Both the position numbers and the translations under genes were made by a program. Shown piece after piece: positions 42,285 through 49,984 of a DNA stretch of 64,000 nucleotides. The DNA is from Psychrobacter cibarius. GTDB lineage: Bacteria > Pseudomonadota > Gammaproteobacteria > Pseudomonadales > Moraxellaceae. The stretch is taken from NCBI GenBank assembly GCA_030686115.1, contig CP131612.1:2170001-2234000 (forward strand), written 5' to 3'. The notes under the pieces were generated by a model. That model saw only the letters and a list, made by a program, of their open reading frames with translations. It ran no database searches and was not told the origin of the DNA. The number at the start of each line of letters is the position of its first letter. The first letter of the stretch is position 1.

Positions 42285-42538
42285 AACGACTCCCATGCAA
42301 AATGAATTAGTGTGTAAATAACAACTGCTATTGCGATCACTGTCAGCACATTCATGACGCGGTGCCAAAATTCGCTATTCTTTCGCTGTTTCTCAAGCTG
42401 CTTGTTTAGCTCTGAGCGATGATTGCGCTCACGTAAAACATCTTGTGCTACGTACTTTTTATCTTGCTCTAGCAGTAAATTGGTTTGATATTCACTCCAT
42501 GTCTCGCAAGCAAATAGATTTTTATCGGTTGATTTCAT
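42281..42538 (-). CDS. Small membrane-anchored protein (85 aa), hypothetical
   Basis: AGGA site before ATG 42538. A charged helical N-terminal region ending RSELNKQLEKQRKNSEFWHR, then one membrane segment (VLTVIAIAVVIYTLI). Topology resembles small inner-membrane proteins with a cytoplasmic coiled coil. No family is recognised. Confidence 0.6.
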   Translation of the reverse strand: MKSTDKNLFACETWSEYQTNLLLEQDKKYVAQDVLRERNHRSELNKQLEKQRKNSEFWHRVMNVLTVIAIAVVIYTLIHFAWESL

Positions 42539-42752
42539 TGTTGTCGTCCTGCTCAGTGGTATATTTTTTAGAGTTATCAAAGCCTTCTAAGCGCGATTCA
42601 AAAGCACCATAAGCCCAGTAATCTTTAAACTTGCAAACGCTGCAAATAGTAAATGCCTCTAAAATGGTGTAACCGTCTAATGCTTCTGCGTTATAGTTGT
42701 TATGCCCACCGCATTTGTTGCAGCTAGTCATTTCGTCATACTCATTTTTCAT
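42522..42752 (-). CDS. Zinc-ribbon-like protein (76 aa)
   Basis: Two CxxC pairs (TSCNKCGGHNN and TICSVCKFKDYW) suggest a single zinc ribbon; the tail is acidic. Overlaps both neighbours by 11-17 bp. Possibly a small DNA- or protein-binding adaptor. Confidence 0.65.
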   Translation of the reverse strand: MKNEYDEMTSCNKCGGHNNYNAEALDGYTILEAFTICSVCKFKDYWAYGAFESRLEGFDNSKKYTTEQDDNNEINR

Positions 42753-42897
42753 TGTTGTCGTCCTTAATTTCGTTTCGTTTTAGCTCGATAAGTTCGAGTA
42801 TGGTTAGCGGTCGGGCGTTGCTCATCATTTCTGCGTGTTGCATTTCTCGCACAAAGGCGGCTTCATCGGCTTGGTTTGGACAGTCGTTGCAGGTCAT
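42742..42897 (-). CDS. Small phage protein (51 aa) with N-terminal CxxC
   Basis: GGAG ribosome binding site before ATG 42897, which overlaps the stop of the CII-like gene (ATGA). MTCNDCPNQADEAAFVREMQ has one CxxC pair, followed by a helix ending LTILELIELKRNEIK. Continuous overlaps on both sides support a real gene. Confidence 0.6.
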   Translation of the reverse strand: MTCNDCPNQADEAAFVREMQHAEMMSNARPLTILELIELKRNEIKDDNNEK

Positions 42898-43274
42898 AGG
42901 TCGCTCCGTGGTTGATATGTACCCTCTGCAATCTGCATAGCTGCGTCTGCATGTAAAAAATCATCAACGTCTATTGATCGGTTCATGCCGAGCTTTGCCA
43001 TGCCAAATAACAAACTGACATGCTCTTTGGCGTAGCACTGCATATCCTTATCGACAACCTTTAATCCACAAGCTGCAAGTAAGTGACAAAGACGCTCTAT
43101 GTCGCTGTGCTTTGCTGTGCCGTGTGCTTGTTTCATCTTGGTTATAGTGCTGCTGTCAACGTCGAGGCAATTAGCTACAACGAGCTGCCCTGTGGTATCA
43201 ATGGCTTGCAATATCTGAGATTGCATATTGCGTGACCATGCGGCTTGTTCAGGTGATAATCGTTTTGTGGACAT
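42894..43274 (-). CDS. CII-like transcription activator
   Basis: About 126 residues. NMQSQILQAIDTTGQLVVAN then CLDVDSSTITKMKQAHG fits the CII fold (helix, then the HTH that reads the promoter), and DIERLCHLLAACGLKVVDKD follows as in CII proteins. ATG 43274 lies just after the cro-like gene's stop, the lambda cro-cII order. It would activate repressor and integrase expression. Confidence 0.75.
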   Translation of the reverse strand: MSTKRLSPEQAAWSRNMQSQILQAIDTTGQLVVANCLDVDSSTITKMKQAHGTAKHSDIERLCHLLAACGLKVVDKDMQCYAKEHVSLLFGMAKLGMNRSIDVDDFLHADAAMQIAEGTYQPRSDL

Positions 43275-43276
43275 GA

Positions 43277-43486
43277 TTAGGCTTCCTCTAGTTCGTTTTG
43301 ACATAGCTCTTGATGGGCTTTAATAAGTGCAGCGCCATTGATGTATGTAAGGTGTGGTTTAGGCTTACCGCTTTTTAAATCACTGATAACACCTTGATGT
43401 ACGCCAGTGATTTCTTGCAGCTCAATTTGCGTTCGGTCTTTCAATAGGTCTCGGACAATAGACGTCCAGTTAATAGTGTTAGTCAT
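43277..43486 (-). CDS. Cro-like repressor
   Basis: A 69-residue HTH protein: DLLKDRTQIELQEITGVHQG, then VISDLKSGKPKPHL. It is divergent from the CI-like repressor gene with three operator dyads between them, and it is the first gene of the leftward early operon. Confidence 0.82.
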   Translation of the reverse strand: MTNTINWTSIVRDLLKDRTQIELQEITGVHQGVISDLKSGKPKPHLTYINGAALIKAHQELCQNELEEA

Positions 43487-43515
43487 AATTATCGCTCCAA
43501 CGTTTAATAATAATC

Positions 43516-43583
43516 ATAATATCGTAATTACGTTATTTAATCAAACGTCAAAACGATATTTATTTGTATCATAATTACGATAT
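43516..43583. promoter_or_regulatory. Operators and leftward early promoter between cro-like and cI-like genes
   Basis: Minus promoter: TTTGAT (43545-43540), 18 bp spacer, TATTAT (43521-43516). Operator dyads built from ATATCGT-N4-ACGATAT: 43519-43536 (6 of 7 matched in the right half), 43542-43559 and 43566-43583 (weaker left halves). The first covers the spacer and touches the -10 box, so repressor binding should shut off cro-like/cII-like transcription. Confidence 0.75.
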
Positions 43584-43601
43584 TTGATAAGGGGTACTAA
43601 A

Positions 43602-44342
43602 ATGAATAACGAAAAGCTCGGAGATAGGGTTAGAAAAGCCCGTAAACATGCAGGTCTAACCCAAATTCAGCTCGCTAAAAAAGTCGATACATCACAAGGT
43701 GCTATATCTGATATTGAGAACGGTAGAAATAAAGATTCGTCTAGTTTGTATGATATTGCCAAAGTTACTGGCGTAAGTACCGACTGGCTGATTAAAAACC
43801 AAGGCGAAATGCTTGATGTAGACAAGAAGCCATCTATTGACGACTTAAGAGCACAAATAAAAGCTATGCAGGAGCAAAGTGGTGGTGACCTGTTTGATGC
43901 TCCTACAGACACGCAGCATATATCTATTTCCAGTGATTCCAGTACAGTTCCAATACTTAGCTGGGTTGCCGCTGGCAGCTGGTCAAATGTTGATCCAGTG
44001 ACAATGTCGGACTCTTTAGGTAAAGCGCCCAAGCCGCCCAACTTATCAAAGTTAGGTTTTGCGTTAATCGTTCGGGGTGAAAGCATGCTACCCAAGTTTG
44101 AGCCAGAGGATATTATTTACGTTGAGCCTCAGACTGGACTTTTTGCATTAAAGAATAATGATCTTGTTATAGTCCAATGCAATGACGACACAGAAGCGAC
44201 TTTCAAGCAGTTGGTTTTAGGTGAAAAATCAGAAGATATGTATTTGCGCCCTCTTAACCCAAACTGGCATGAGCAAAAAATGGTGCCCATGGGTGAATGC
44301 AATCTAGTAGGTAAAGTGGTGGGTAAATATGTCGAATTCTAA
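43602..44342 (+). CDS. CI-like phage repressor (HTH plus S24 peptidase)
   Basis: A 246-residue repressor. HTH at ~8-42 (VRKARKHAGLTQIQLAKKVD, then SQGAISDIENGR). The S24 domain has the self-cleavage site VAAG (about 122-125), nucleophile Ser161 in VRGESMLPKF, and a lysine near 202 in ATFKQLVL. It keeps the prophage silent; RecA-stimulated self-cleavage would trigger induction after DNA damage. The ORF can extend to a TTG, but ATG 43602 follows AAGGGG. Operators flank the gene on both sides. Confidence 0.92.
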   Translation: MNNEKLGDRVRKARKHAGLTQIQLAKKVDTSQGAISDIENGRNKDSSSLYDIAKVTGVSTDWLIKNQGEMLDVDKKPSIDDLRAQIKAMQEQSGGDLFDAPTDTQHISISSDSSTVPILSWVAAGSWSNVDPVTMSDSLGKAPKPPNLSKLGFALIVRGESMLPKFEPEDIIYVEPQTGLFALKNNDLVIVQCNDDTEATFKQLVLGEKSEDMYLRPLNPNWHEQKMVPMGECNLVGKVVGKYVEF

Positions 44343-44448
44343 TAGCTGGGATTATTTATGGGTGTGCCATATAGTTAAGCACTCGCACTTGATTGAACAA
44401 CTTCCTTTTGGTTGGTGCGTCTATAGAGAGGCTATAGATTTAGACTGA
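44329..44448 (+). CDS. Small peptide gene after the repressor (39 aa)
   Basis: ATG at 44329 overlaps the repressor's last codons by 14 bp, with a G-rich site before it. The product includes WDYLWVCHIVKHSHLIEQLP and ends acidic. A terminator follows 18 bp later, so it would be co-expressed with the repressor in the lysogen. No family is recognised; a lysogenic-conversion or exclusion role is only a possibility. Confidence 0.45.
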   Translation: MSNSNSWDYLWVCHIVKHSHLIEQLPFGWCVYREAIDLD

Positions 44449-44465
44449 TCGCTCAAACAAACAAT

Positions 44466-44492
44466 AAAGCCGTCCTTTTGGGCGGTTTTTTT
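44466..44492 (+). terminator. Terminator after the repressor transcript
   Basis: AAAGCCGTCC/GGGCGG stem with a 4-nt loop followed by seven T residues. It ends the lysogenic transcript before the rightward promoter. Confidence 0.85.
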
Positions 44493-44502
44493 GTACCTAT
44501 CA

Positions 44503-44596
44503 ATATCGTAATAACAATACACTTACATAATAATATCGTAAATACGTTAAAAATATCATCATAGGGGTTTACATTATATCGTAATCACGATATTAT
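44503..44596 (+). promoter_or_regulatory. Rightward early promoter with operator array
   Basis: Promoter TTTACA (44568-44573), 17 bp spacer, TATTAT (44591-44596). A perfect dyad ATATCGT-AATC-ACGATAT (44576-44593) fills the spacer and overlaps the -10. Further dyads at 44503-44520 and 44533-44550 (right halves 5 of 7) and a lone half site at 44553-44559. The same half sites occur at the leftward promoter, so one repressor should control both early operons. Confidence 0.8.
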
Positions 44597-44675
44597 AACC
44601 ACATCGCAACGAACAACGCAGACGATGCAGCGATTAGTTATTTAACAGACGGAGACAACAAGAAGTTATTAAGTC

Positions 44676-44697
44676 ATAGCCGTTCACGGACGGCTAT
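44676..44697 (+). other. Leader hairpin of the rightward early transcript
   Basis: ATAGCCGT with complement ACGGCTAT and a 6-nt loop, 80 nt after the likely start point and before the first gene. It could be a nut-like or other leader structure, but no N-like protein is recognised. Confidence 0.4.
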
Positions 44698-44722
44698 CGC
44701 GTACTAACTAGGAGATAAAGGT

Positions 44723-44968
44723 ATGGTTGAGAGACTTCGTGACTTGCTAGCTAATCTTTCAAGCGAGCAAAAAAATCAAGAGCTAGATTTTCAGACTTAT
44801 GAAAAAGGTAGCTTTGTTTTTTCAGCAGAGGGTATTCAAGCTGATTTAACTGTTTATTGTGATTTTTGCTCAGTAAGCATCGAGAAAAACCCGAGCATTA
44901 ATAGTCTGTATGAATACGAAGCACAAGGTATAGCTGAGCTATACGTGACAATAAACACTAAATTGTAG
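44723..44968 (+). CDS. Hypothetical early protein (81 aa)
   Basis: First gene of the rightward early operon, AGGAG ribosome binding site. Mixed composition with LRDLLANLSSEQKNQELDFQ and VYCDFCSVSIEKNP. The position fits lambda N but the protein is not arginine-rich, so it is not an obvious N. A hairpin (AAAGCCCTG/CAGGGCTTT, 44976-45009) follows it. Confidence 0.6.
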   Translation: MVERLRDLLANLSSEQKNQELDFQTYEKGSFVFSAEGIQADLTVYCDFCSVSIEKNPSINSLYEYEAQGIAELYVTINTKL

Positions 44969-45032
44969 GCACAAAAAAGCCCTGAACATCGACCAAGACG
45001 CAGGGCTTTACTTACTAATAAGCGAGGTAATT

Positions 45033-45389
45033 ATGACACAGATTATGTTAGACCCACAAGCAGATAGTGATGACAACTATGTTTACGTCATCAAAGACAA
45101 TATCGGCATGGAGGTCAAGTTTGATGCTGATTATCACGAAGATGGTGAGCGCGGTGAGTATTGGGGCGGTCATCTAGCGGTTGAGGGTGATAGTTGGATT
45201 GAGGTTGACGATGTTCGCAATCTGCAAATCACACGAGTTTACGACCCTGAAACTGATGATGATTTTGCACTCGATAGCACAGTGATAAGCGAATCGGACA
45301 AGGTTCAGGTTATCAAGTTAATCAAGGCGGTGATTTGCGGTTACATCGAGCCAAAACACAAACCAGCTTACGACCACTACGCAGCATAA
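45033..45389 (+). CDS. Strongly acidic early protein (118 aa)
   Basis: About 27 Asp/Glu against about 9 Lys/Arg, with ADSDDNYVYVIKDN and DPETDDDFALDSTVIS. No family is recognised. Small acidic early phage proteins sometimes mimic DNA and block restriction or other defences, which is a speculation here. A ribosome binding site (GAGGTAATT) precedes the ATG. Confidence 0.65.
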   Translation: MTQIMLDPQADSDDNYVYVIKDNIGMEVKFDADYHEDGERGEYWGGHLAVEGDSWIEVDDVRNLQITRVYDPETDDDFALDSTVISESDKVQVIKLIKAVICGYIEPKHKPAYDHYAA

Positions 45390-45400
45390 GGAGCGCGACC

Positions 45401-45613
45401 ATGTTAAAGAAAATAGTAGATATGGGGATTATCTCCGCAATCTTTTACTACGAGACTGACGGTGATACAGCCGTCATTCATGAGTTAGAGCTTGGCGGTG
45501 CTGAGTCGGTACGCTTTCCGCTTACTGATGATTGGGATATCAAGAACTTTAGCAAGATGCTGAGTCGTGAGATTGGTCTTGATGTTGTGGTTTATGAAAG
45601 CGAGGTGGTGTGA
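45401..45613 (+). CDS. Hypothetical early protein (70 aa)
   Basis: AAGGAG site before ATG 45401; the upstream ORF extension overlaps the previous gene and is not used. Product includes IISAIFYYETDGDTAVIHEL and a C-terminal LDVVVYESEV. It ends one base into the next gene's ATG. No family is recognised. Confidence 0.6.
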   Translation: MLKKIVDMGIISAIFYYETDGDTAVIHELELGGAESVRFPLTDDWDIKNFSKMLSREIGLDVVVYESEVV

Positions 45614-45846
45614 TGAGTAAGCTACCAAAATCAATTTTTGCTAATGCGCCTAGATTGGTTAAAAGTGCGGCTGTCAATGCTGATAAGAAAGTTTATTGGC
45701 ATAACGTCAAAAAAGACCAGTTATCTCGAGTAGACAACGAGCACGTTATACGTCCATGGATAGTGCGTCAGTCTAAGTATGTTGGCAGGTTGTCTAATAC
45801 AACCGATTGGCAAAACAGCGCAATAGATAGGGAGTTCTGCCGATGA
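45613..45846 (+). CDS. Small basic early protein (77 aa), hypothetical
   Basis: The ATG at 45613 overlaps the preceding stop (TGATG). A basic product (NAPRLVKSAAVNADKKVYWH, RPWIVRQSKYVGRL). Overlaps the next gene by 4 bp. No family is recognised. Confidence 0.6.
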   Translation: MSKLPKSIFANAPRLVKSAAVNADKKVYWHNVKKDQLSRVDNEHVIRPWIVRQSKYVGRLSNTTDWQNSAIDREFCR

Positions 45847-46100
45847 AACAACTAATCCTGGCAATGGCTATCTACTTTGCTTTTGGCGCCATGGCTGCGT
45901 CACTAGCGATGGCTCAAACGGTCATCGTTGACGACAAAGCCTACACGCTCGTTGAGATTGACGGTGAGCTACTTGTGAGCAATGAGTGGCAACCAACGAC
46001 TGAGCAAGGCTACACGGACGAATATTTGCAGTCTGAGCAGTATCAAACGGTTAAGGCTGCGAATGAATCATTGAGAAAAATTAAGGGTGGTGAGTTATGA
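45843..46100 (+). CDS. Predicted exported early protein (85 aa)
   Basis: A clear signal peptide: MKQLILAMAIYFAFGAMAAS, then LAMAQT with a likely cleavage after AMA. The mature part is about 60 residues, acidic/Gln-rich (EWQPTTEQGYTDEYLQSEQY). An exported product in a recombination operon is unusual and points to an envelope function such as superinfection control. No family is recognised. Confidence 0.65.
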   Translation: MKQLILAMAIYFAFGAMAASLAMAQTVIVDDKAYTLVEIDGELLVSNEWQPTTEQGYTDEYLQSEQYQTVKAANESLRKIKGGEL

Positions 46101-46675
46101 GAAATTTAACGATTGGGTCTATCGGTGAAAACGAGCTGTTAGAGCTTGCAGAGACTATTAAGCTGAAAAATAAATTAATTGCAGAGCGAAAAACTATAGC
46201 TAGCAACATAAAAGAAAAAGGCAGAGCGTCTTGCTTCATATCTTTTTTTGCTCACGGATTTTCTAGAGATTTATGCGATGAGCAAGGAGACGATACTGTT
46301 GGACAGATCTTACAAGCAGCATCAAACAATGAATCTGAATTCATACTAGACAAAGTTTACGATAGCGCAATATCTGATTTAGAAGCAGCTATATCTGAAT
46401 ATACAGTTGAGCAAAACTCGCTAATCGAACGTGACATAGCAAAAGAGCTACTAGAGGTTGATTTGAGTAGTGAGCTGACGGGTAGTGATTTATGCAGGGC
46501 GATGTTGGAGCGTGGGGATAATTACATTATGTGTGTTGTTGGAGCTTTAAGAGCACTCGTCATCATCGACACACTTCAAGACGGCAAGTTCTACTCTTTT
46601 GGCGCTATGTACGAAAACCCTATCCCAATCAACAACCAAGGCGAACCACTAACAGCAGCCGATGTAGGTTTATAA
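46097..46675 (+). CDS. Hypothetical early protein (192 aa)
   Basis: Helical protein with LLELAETIKLKNKLIAERKT at the start and a C-terminal region GDNYIMCVVGALRALVIIDT. It has three cysteines and no membrane segment. It overlaps its upstream neighbour by 4 bp. No family is recognised. Confidence 0.6.
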   Translation: MRNLTIGSIGENELLELAETIKLKNKLIAERKTIASNIKEKGRASCFISFFAHGFSRDLCDEQGDDTVGQILQAASNNESEFILDKVYDSAISDLEAAISEYTVEQNSLIERDIAKELLEVDLSSELTGSDLCRAMLERGDNYIMCVVGALRALVIIDTLQDGKFYSFGAMYENPIPINNQGEPLTAADVGL

Positions 46676-46686
46676 GGAATAAGACT

Positions 46687-46848
46687 ATGAGCCACCAATG
46701 GCAAGCGTACGACCATCACGACACGCTGACGTTCAGGCTGACCGATGATGAGGAACGCAAGTTAATCAGCGCGTGGCAGCAATCAGAGAGCTTTGATGAT
46801 GTGATTATCGAAGCTCAACAAACACAGAATATAAGACAAGGAATTTAA
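46687..46848 (+). CDS. Hypothetical early protein (53 aa)
   Basis: AAGGAA site before ATG 46687; the longer ORF would overlap the previous gene in another frame by 145 bp. MSHQWQAYDHHDTLTFRLTD, then acidic helix. It lies 2 bp before the ATPase gene. Confidence 0.6.
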   Translation: MSHQWQAYDHHDTLTFRLTDDEERKLISAWQQSESFDDVIIEAQQTQNIRQGI

Positions 46849-46850
46849 TC

Positions 46851-47834
46851 ATGCAATTTAATAAAGCAGAGCGCAAACGCTCAAAGTTGAGATTAGCAAT
46901 AGCTGGCGTAAGTGGTAGCGGTAAGACCACAGCAGCACTTCAAATCGCAAGAGGTTTAGGTGGCAAAATCGCCATGATTGATACTGAGAATGGATCATCT
47001 AGCCTTTACTCAGACAAGTTTGATTTTGACGTGCTGGAACTCGAAGCGCCTTACACGCCTGAGCGATATATTGAGGCTATTGAGGCAGCGGAGAAGGCAG
47101 GTTATGAGACGGTAATTATAGATAGTATGTCGCATGAGTGGGACGGTACAGGTGGTTGTTTAGAGATTAACGCTATGTTAGCTAGCACCAAGTACAAAAA
47201 CAACTCATACGCTGCGTGGAATGAGGTTACACCACGTCATCAAAAGCTACTAGAGAAGATTGTTACTAGCAAAATCCACTTGATAGCAACTGTGCGTAGT
47301 AAGGCTGAAATCGTCAAAGAAGGCAACAAGGTTTTCAAAGTTGGTATGAAGTACATCATGCGTGACGGCTTTGAGTATGAATTTACAACCGTTTTTGACT
47401 TATCACACGAAGGCCATTACGCAATGGTCAGCAAAGACAGAACCAGTCTGTTTGACCAAAACACGCCATTTTTGATAACACCTGAAACTGGCGCGAACTT
47501 AAACGACTGGCTCAACAGTAGCAGTAATTACTACATGAGTGATGACAACCTTGTAGCACTGAATAAGCAGCTAAACAAGCTACCAGAGGACAAACAGCTA
47601 CTCGTTAGATCCAAGTACCCAAACTTTGCAAATGAGCCTGATAGCAAGTTCTCAACTATCGACAACGGATTGCAGACTATGCTTGATAAGCACGAAGCAG
47701 AACAGGCAAAGATTGAGCAAGCAAACCAAGTTGATGATGATATCGCTCTTAGTGCGATTGGTGATTATGTGCCAATGGATAATCAAGAGCTGCTAAATAG
47801 TGCTGCTATGGAGCGAAACAAGGAGAGTGCTTGA
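46851..47834 (+). CDS. Sak4-like single-strand annealing recombinase ATPase
   Basis: A 327-residue RecA-core ATPase. Walker A GVSGSGKTTA at ~19-28, Walker B TVIIDSMSHEW at ~90-100, and LIATVRSKAEIVKEG after it. Such AAA_24/Sak4-type proteins replace Red-beta in many phages and act with the SSB encoded nearby. A linker and helical C-terminus follow. Overlaps the Gp157 gene by 1 bp. Confidence 0.85.
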   Translation: MQFNKAERKRSKLRLAIAGVSGSGKTTAALQIARGLGGKIAMIDTENGSSSLYSDKFDFDVLELEAPYTPERYIEAIEAAEKAGYETVIIDSMSHEWDGTGGCLEINAMLASTKYKNNSYAAWNEVTPRHQKLLEKIVTSKIHLIATVRSKAEIVKEGNKVFKVGMKYIMRDGFEYEFTTVFDLSHEGHYAMVSKDRTSLFDQNTPFLITPETGANLNDWLNSSSNYYMSDDNLVALNKQLNKLPEDKQLLVRSKYPNFANEPDSKFSTIDNGLQTMLDKHEAEQAKIEQANQVDDDIALSAIGDYVPMDNQELLNSAAMERNKESA

Positions 47835-48331
47835 TGGCAACTATCTATGAATTAACCGACGACTATACAGCAAGACTCACTAAGTTGGGTTATCTGCTAC
47901 AAGATGGTCAAGAGGTCAGTAATGAGCAAGCAATCGCCCTACTCGACTTGCAAGATAACATCGGTGCAAAGGTCGTCAATATCGGCAAGTACGTTAAAAA
48001 CCTTGATGCCAGTAGCTCAGCTATTAGCGCAGAGGTGGCTAGATTGCAAGCTCGTAAGCGCGGTATTGATAACCACATCAAAGCACTCAAAGACGCTGCT
48101 ATCGCTGCTATGGAGCTGCTAAAAATCGACAAGGTGCATGACGATATTATGCCAGTACGTCTGCAAGCAAATAGCCAGTATAGCGTAACGGTTGAGAACC
48201 CAAATAGCTTGCCTAGTAAGTACCAAGTGCTAGAGATTAAAGCCGATAAAAAGGCATTGCTAGCAGACAAAGACAGTCTTGATATTCAAGGCGTAACAAT
48301 CACCAAAGGTCAGCACATCCGTTTTGGCTAA
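47834..48331 (+). CDS. Siphovirus Gp157-like protein
   Basis: A 165-residue protein: LLDLQDNIGAKVVNIGKYVK, AEVARLQARKRGIDNHIKAL, and C-terminal VENPNSLPSKYQVLEIKADK. These match the Gp157 family linked to phage recombination. It shares one base with the ATPase gene's end. Confidence 0.88.
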   Translation: MATIYELTDDYTARLTKLGYLLQDGQEVSNEQAIALLDLQDNIGAKVVNIGKYVKNLDASSSAISAEVARLQARKRGIDNHIKALKDAAIAAMELLKIDKVHDDIMPVRLQANSQYSVTVENPNSLPSKYQVLEIKADKKALLADKDSLDIQGVTITKGQHIRFG

Positions 48332-48351
48332 ATCAAATAAGAGAGAATATT

Positions 48352-48918
48352 ATGCGCGGAGTTAATAAAGTAATCATCGATGAAACGGGGTGGGATGAAT
48401 TTGATATGTACCTATCCGGAATGTCTATACCTGAAGTAAGTGAGCGCACAGAAATACCGCTTTCAACACTAAGGTTTAGGTTTAAGAAAGCTGGGATATT
48501 AAGAAGTCGAGCAGATGGCGTTAGAGGTGCTGCTGATAGAGGTAGGATGTCTAGCAATAAGGGTGTTAGGCGAGAATTTACTCAGGAATGGTGCGACAAC
48601 TTAGCAAAAGCAAAGGTTGCGGCTGGTGAGAAAAATAGCGCTGGAATAGATACATCCAAAGGATATGCGAGATTTACACGCGGTAAAAATAAAGGTGAAT
48701 TTGTGCATAGGTTTGTCATGGAAACATGGCTTGGTCGAAAACTGGTTGATGGTGAGTGCGTACATCATATTGATGGCAGTAAGACGAATAACGATATAGA
48801 CAATCTTTGCTTGATGACGCTTTCTGGTCACATGAAGTTGCACAGACTACAAGACGAAATAGCAGGTAAACAACGACAACGTAATGAGAATGGAGAATAT
48901 ATATATGAAAGGTGTTAA
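48352..48918 (+). CDS. HNH homing-type endonuclease with ssb-like N-terminus
   Basis: A 188-residue protein. Central HTH-like stretch ([20 protein letters not shown]) and a C-terminal HNH core ([20 protein letters not shown]). The start MRGVNKVII resembles the start of the downstream ssb ([10 protein letters not shown]), and the nucleotides around both ribosome binding sites are alike. This fits insertion of a homing endonuclease at the ssb start. It overlaps ssb by 14 bp. Confidence 0.85.
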   Translation: MRGVNKVIIDETGWDEFDMYLSGMSIPEVSERTEIPLSTLRFRFKKAGILRSRADGVRGAADRGRMSSNKGVRREFTQEWCDNLAKAKVAAGEKNSAGIDTSKGYARFTRGKNKGEFVHRFVMETWLGRKLVDGECVHHIDGSKTNNDIDNLCLMTLSGHMKLHRLQDEIAGKQRQRNENGEYIYERC

Positions 48919-49456
48919 TCGAGTAACCATCATCGGTAATCTTGGCAATGACCCTGAACACCGTCAGTTTAATAACGGCGGTAGCGTGACCAATATCTCA
49001 GTCGCAACGTCTGAGCAGTGGACAGATAAGCAAAGTGGCGAGAAACGCGAAGATACTCAGTGGCACCGTATCTCATTATTTAACCGCTTGGGTGAGATTG
49101 CAGCGCAATACTTGCGTAAGGGCTCAAAGGTTTATATCGAAGGCAGCCTGCGAACTCGCAAGTATCAGGCTGACGACGGCAGTGACCGCTACGTGACTGA
49201 GATACGCGCCGACCAGATGCAAATGTTAGATGGTGCTAGCGGTAATAATCAGCAAGGTAACTACAACCAGCCACAAAACCAGCAACAAGGTTTTAATAAT
49301 CAAACGAGCAATCAAGGTCAGCCGCCACAGCAAAATCAGCAAGGCAATAGTGCGCCAAGCAATGTGCCAGCGAACAATCAGCAGCAATCAACTATGCCGC
49401 CGGGTCCAACAGATGATGATATCCCATTCGCACCTTTCTACGACGGTCAGTTTTAA
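48905..49456 (+). CDS. ssb: Single-stranded DNA-binding protein
   Basis: About 183 residues with OB fold: [61 protein letters not shown] long Gln/Asn/Pro-rich linker follows. The acidic tip DDDIPF, usually the very C-terminus, is followed by eight more residues (APFYDGQF). GGAG site before ATG 48905. Works with the Sak4-like ATPase. Confidence 0.93.
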   Translation: MKGVNRVTIIGNLGNDPEHRQFNNGGSVTNISVATSEQWTDKQSGEKREDTQWHRISLFNRLGEIAAQYLRKGSKVYIEGSLRTRKYQADDGSDRYVTEIRADQMQMLDGASGNNQQGNYNQPQNQQQGFNNQTSNQGQPPQQNQQGNSAPSNVPANNQQQSTMPPGPTDDDIPFAPFYDGQF

Positions 49457-49630
49457 CTAATTATCCTGCGTGGGAGCTAATACACGCCGTTATCGCTGAC
49501 AGTGACGCATAACATCAGCAGCTGAGATTGACACTCCTTACGTGCTTAGCATGAGCTTTGAAAAAGCAGTCGAGGCAAAGCCGATTGACCTACGATACAG
49601 GTCATCTATTTATTAATGAGGATAATAAAA

Positions 49631-49984
49631 ATGAGACAGATTAAGTTTAGATGTTTTGACCATGAAGCGGAAGAAATGATAAGTCCCGAGGAGTTGCTAA
49701 CTATTCACAACAATAGAAAACTTAATGAAAGCCTAGTTAGTGATGAAGTGTTTTCTTTTATGCAATTCACAGGTTTGAAAGACAAGAACGGTGTTGAGAT
49801 TTACGAGGGCGATATCCTAGAAGAAGGCGATCAACGCTTTTTGGTTGTTTTTGATAGCGCTTGGGCGAGATTTAAGTTGCAGCATAGCAAGGTCATACAA
49901 AACCCAGAATGGAATCGTGGCGTGAAAATGCCTGTCATCGGCAACATCCATCAAAACCCCGAACTTTTGGAGCAAAACCAATGA
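49631..49984 (+). CDS. YopX family protein
   Basis: A 117-residue protein. FMQFTGLKDKNGVEIYEGDI and the C-terminal MPVIGNIHQNPELLEQ are the YopX signature; MRQIKFRCFD is the usual start. The role is unknown, common in phages. ATG 49631 is chosen because the family begins R-x-IKFR. The 174 bp before it, after ssb, hold no gene I can support. Confidence 0.85.
   Translation: MRQIKFRCFDHEAEEMISPEELLTIHNNRKLNESLVSDEVFSFMQFTGLKDKNGVEIYEGDILEEGDQRFLVVFDSAWARFKLQHSKVIQNPEWNRGVKMPVIGNIHQNPELLEQNQ

Noticed and set aside
45335..45400. Upstream extension of the 70-aa early gene
   Set aside because: It overlaps the acidic protein gene in another frame; the AAGGAG site supports ATG 45401.
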